Shown: one piece after another, positions 63,877 to 64,000 of the stretch
How the letters are laid out: the number at the start of each line of letters is the position of its first letter
Numbering within the stretch: position 1 is the first letter of the stretch
NCBI GenBank assembly: GCA_024401095.1
Contig: JAKSLR010000009.1
Span: 18,217 to 82,216 of the forward strand
DNA length: 64,000 nt
Direction of reading: 5' to 3'
Source of the DNA: Bacteroidaceae bacterium
GTDB taxonomy: Bacteria > Bacteroidota > Bacteroidia > Bacteroidales > Bacteroidaceae
Made by a program: the position numbers and the translations under genes
Notes under the pieces: generated by a model
Told to the model about the DNA's origin: nothing
Seen by the model: only the letters and a program-made list of their open reading frames with translations
The model's database searches: none

Positions 63877-63910
63877 TAAAAGCCAAATGAACTTTGGGAT
63901 GAAAAATAAA

Positions 63911-63941
63911 AAAGACTTGAGAACAATGTTCCCAAGTCTTT
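63911..63941 (-). terminator. Intrinsic terminator of tRNA-Gly
   Basis: On the minus strand AAAGACTTGGGAACA pairs with TGTTCTCAAGTCTTT through nearly its whole length, followed by T-rich sequence; it lies ten bases after the tRNA 3' end. Confidence 0.85.
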
Positions 63942-63950
63942 CTGATTTTG

Positions 63951-64000
63951 AGCGGAAAACGGGGCTCAAACCCGCGACCCCCAGCTTGGAAGGCTAGTGC
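63951..64000 (-). tRNA. tRNA-Gly (anticodon TCC), partial
   Basis: Only the 3' two thirds are in the window. Read on the minus strand, the anticodon stem CTAGC/GCTGG encloses CTTCCAA (anticodon TCC, Gly), followed by the T arm GCGGG-TTTGAGC-CCCGT and the acceptor strand TTTCCGC with discriminator T at 63951. No encoded CCA. The 5' part lies beyond base 64000. Confidence 0.9.

Overview
The window is a 64 kb chromosomal segment from a member of the Bacteroidales, most likely Prevotellaceae. The evidence is seen in the sequence. Promoters are of the Bacteroidetes type (TTTG, about 20 bases, TAnnTTTG). Shine-Dalgarno sites are almost absent. Several families are typical of the phylum: GLPGLI proteins, Oar-like TonB-dependent receptors, the long NusB, the DUF5606-, DUF3276- and DUF3737-type proteins, and the Bacteroidetes LptD. 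The genus is an inference. Most of the window is core genome; I see no prophage, integrase, IS element, CRISPR array or rRNA.

Region by region. 1-2.1 kb: a radical SAM/SPASM enzyme behind the tail of a probable lipoprotein partner, a PspC protein and an unknown gene. 2.1-8.8 kb: riboflavin genes ribD and ribE, an FMN riboswitch whose terminator abuts the ribBA start, then ribBA, ribH, coaBC, coaX and an EamA transporter, so flavin and CoA synthesis appear joined in one run. 8.8-15.6 kb: an Oar-like TonB-dependent receptor; aroA, a small Cys-motif membrane protein, a metal ABC permease and tsaE; then folB. 15.5-26.7 kb: dnaA with a downstream hollowed-out ribonucleotide reductase homologue, an MCE protein and amidase, a dicarboxylate symporter, an HD protein, lptD, ung and asnA.

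26.8-39.4 kb is the accessory part. After tRNA-Arg comes a BlaI-type repressor with a symmetrical candidate operator, an M56 (BlaR1-like) membrane peptidase carrying TonB-C and carboxypeptidase-regulatory-like domains, three GLPGLI proteins (the first frameshifted at a poly-A run) and a carboxypeptidase-regulatory/TonB-receptor-like outer-membrane protein. Beyond it lie an S41 peptidase, an AAA/DUF4143 ATPase, a 31-codon relic of a second copy of that outer-membrane gene, and a three-gene ECF sigma operon. A 700 bp gene-free stretch follows, dense in direct and inverted repeats.

39.4-64 kb returns to core functions: a GH28 enzyme, a PLP decarboxylase, DUF3737 with an EamA transporter, pepT, a cation:proton antiporter, the nusB-yajC-ybbR-coaE run, rplY-pth-S4 protein, a large discoidin-GH2 lipoprotein, clpB, corA with an elaborate leader, recA behind a carboxynorspermidine/saccharopine dehydrogenase, and a partial tRNA-Gly at the edge.

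The most interesting items are the BlaI/M56/GLPGLI/receptor locus with its operator and decay products, the catalytic-core-less ribonucleotide reductase homologue beside dnaA, and the corA leader (acidic/proline micro-ORF, hairpin, and a rare Shine-Dalgarno that the hairpin arm could mask). All family names come from reading the translations; no database search was possible.
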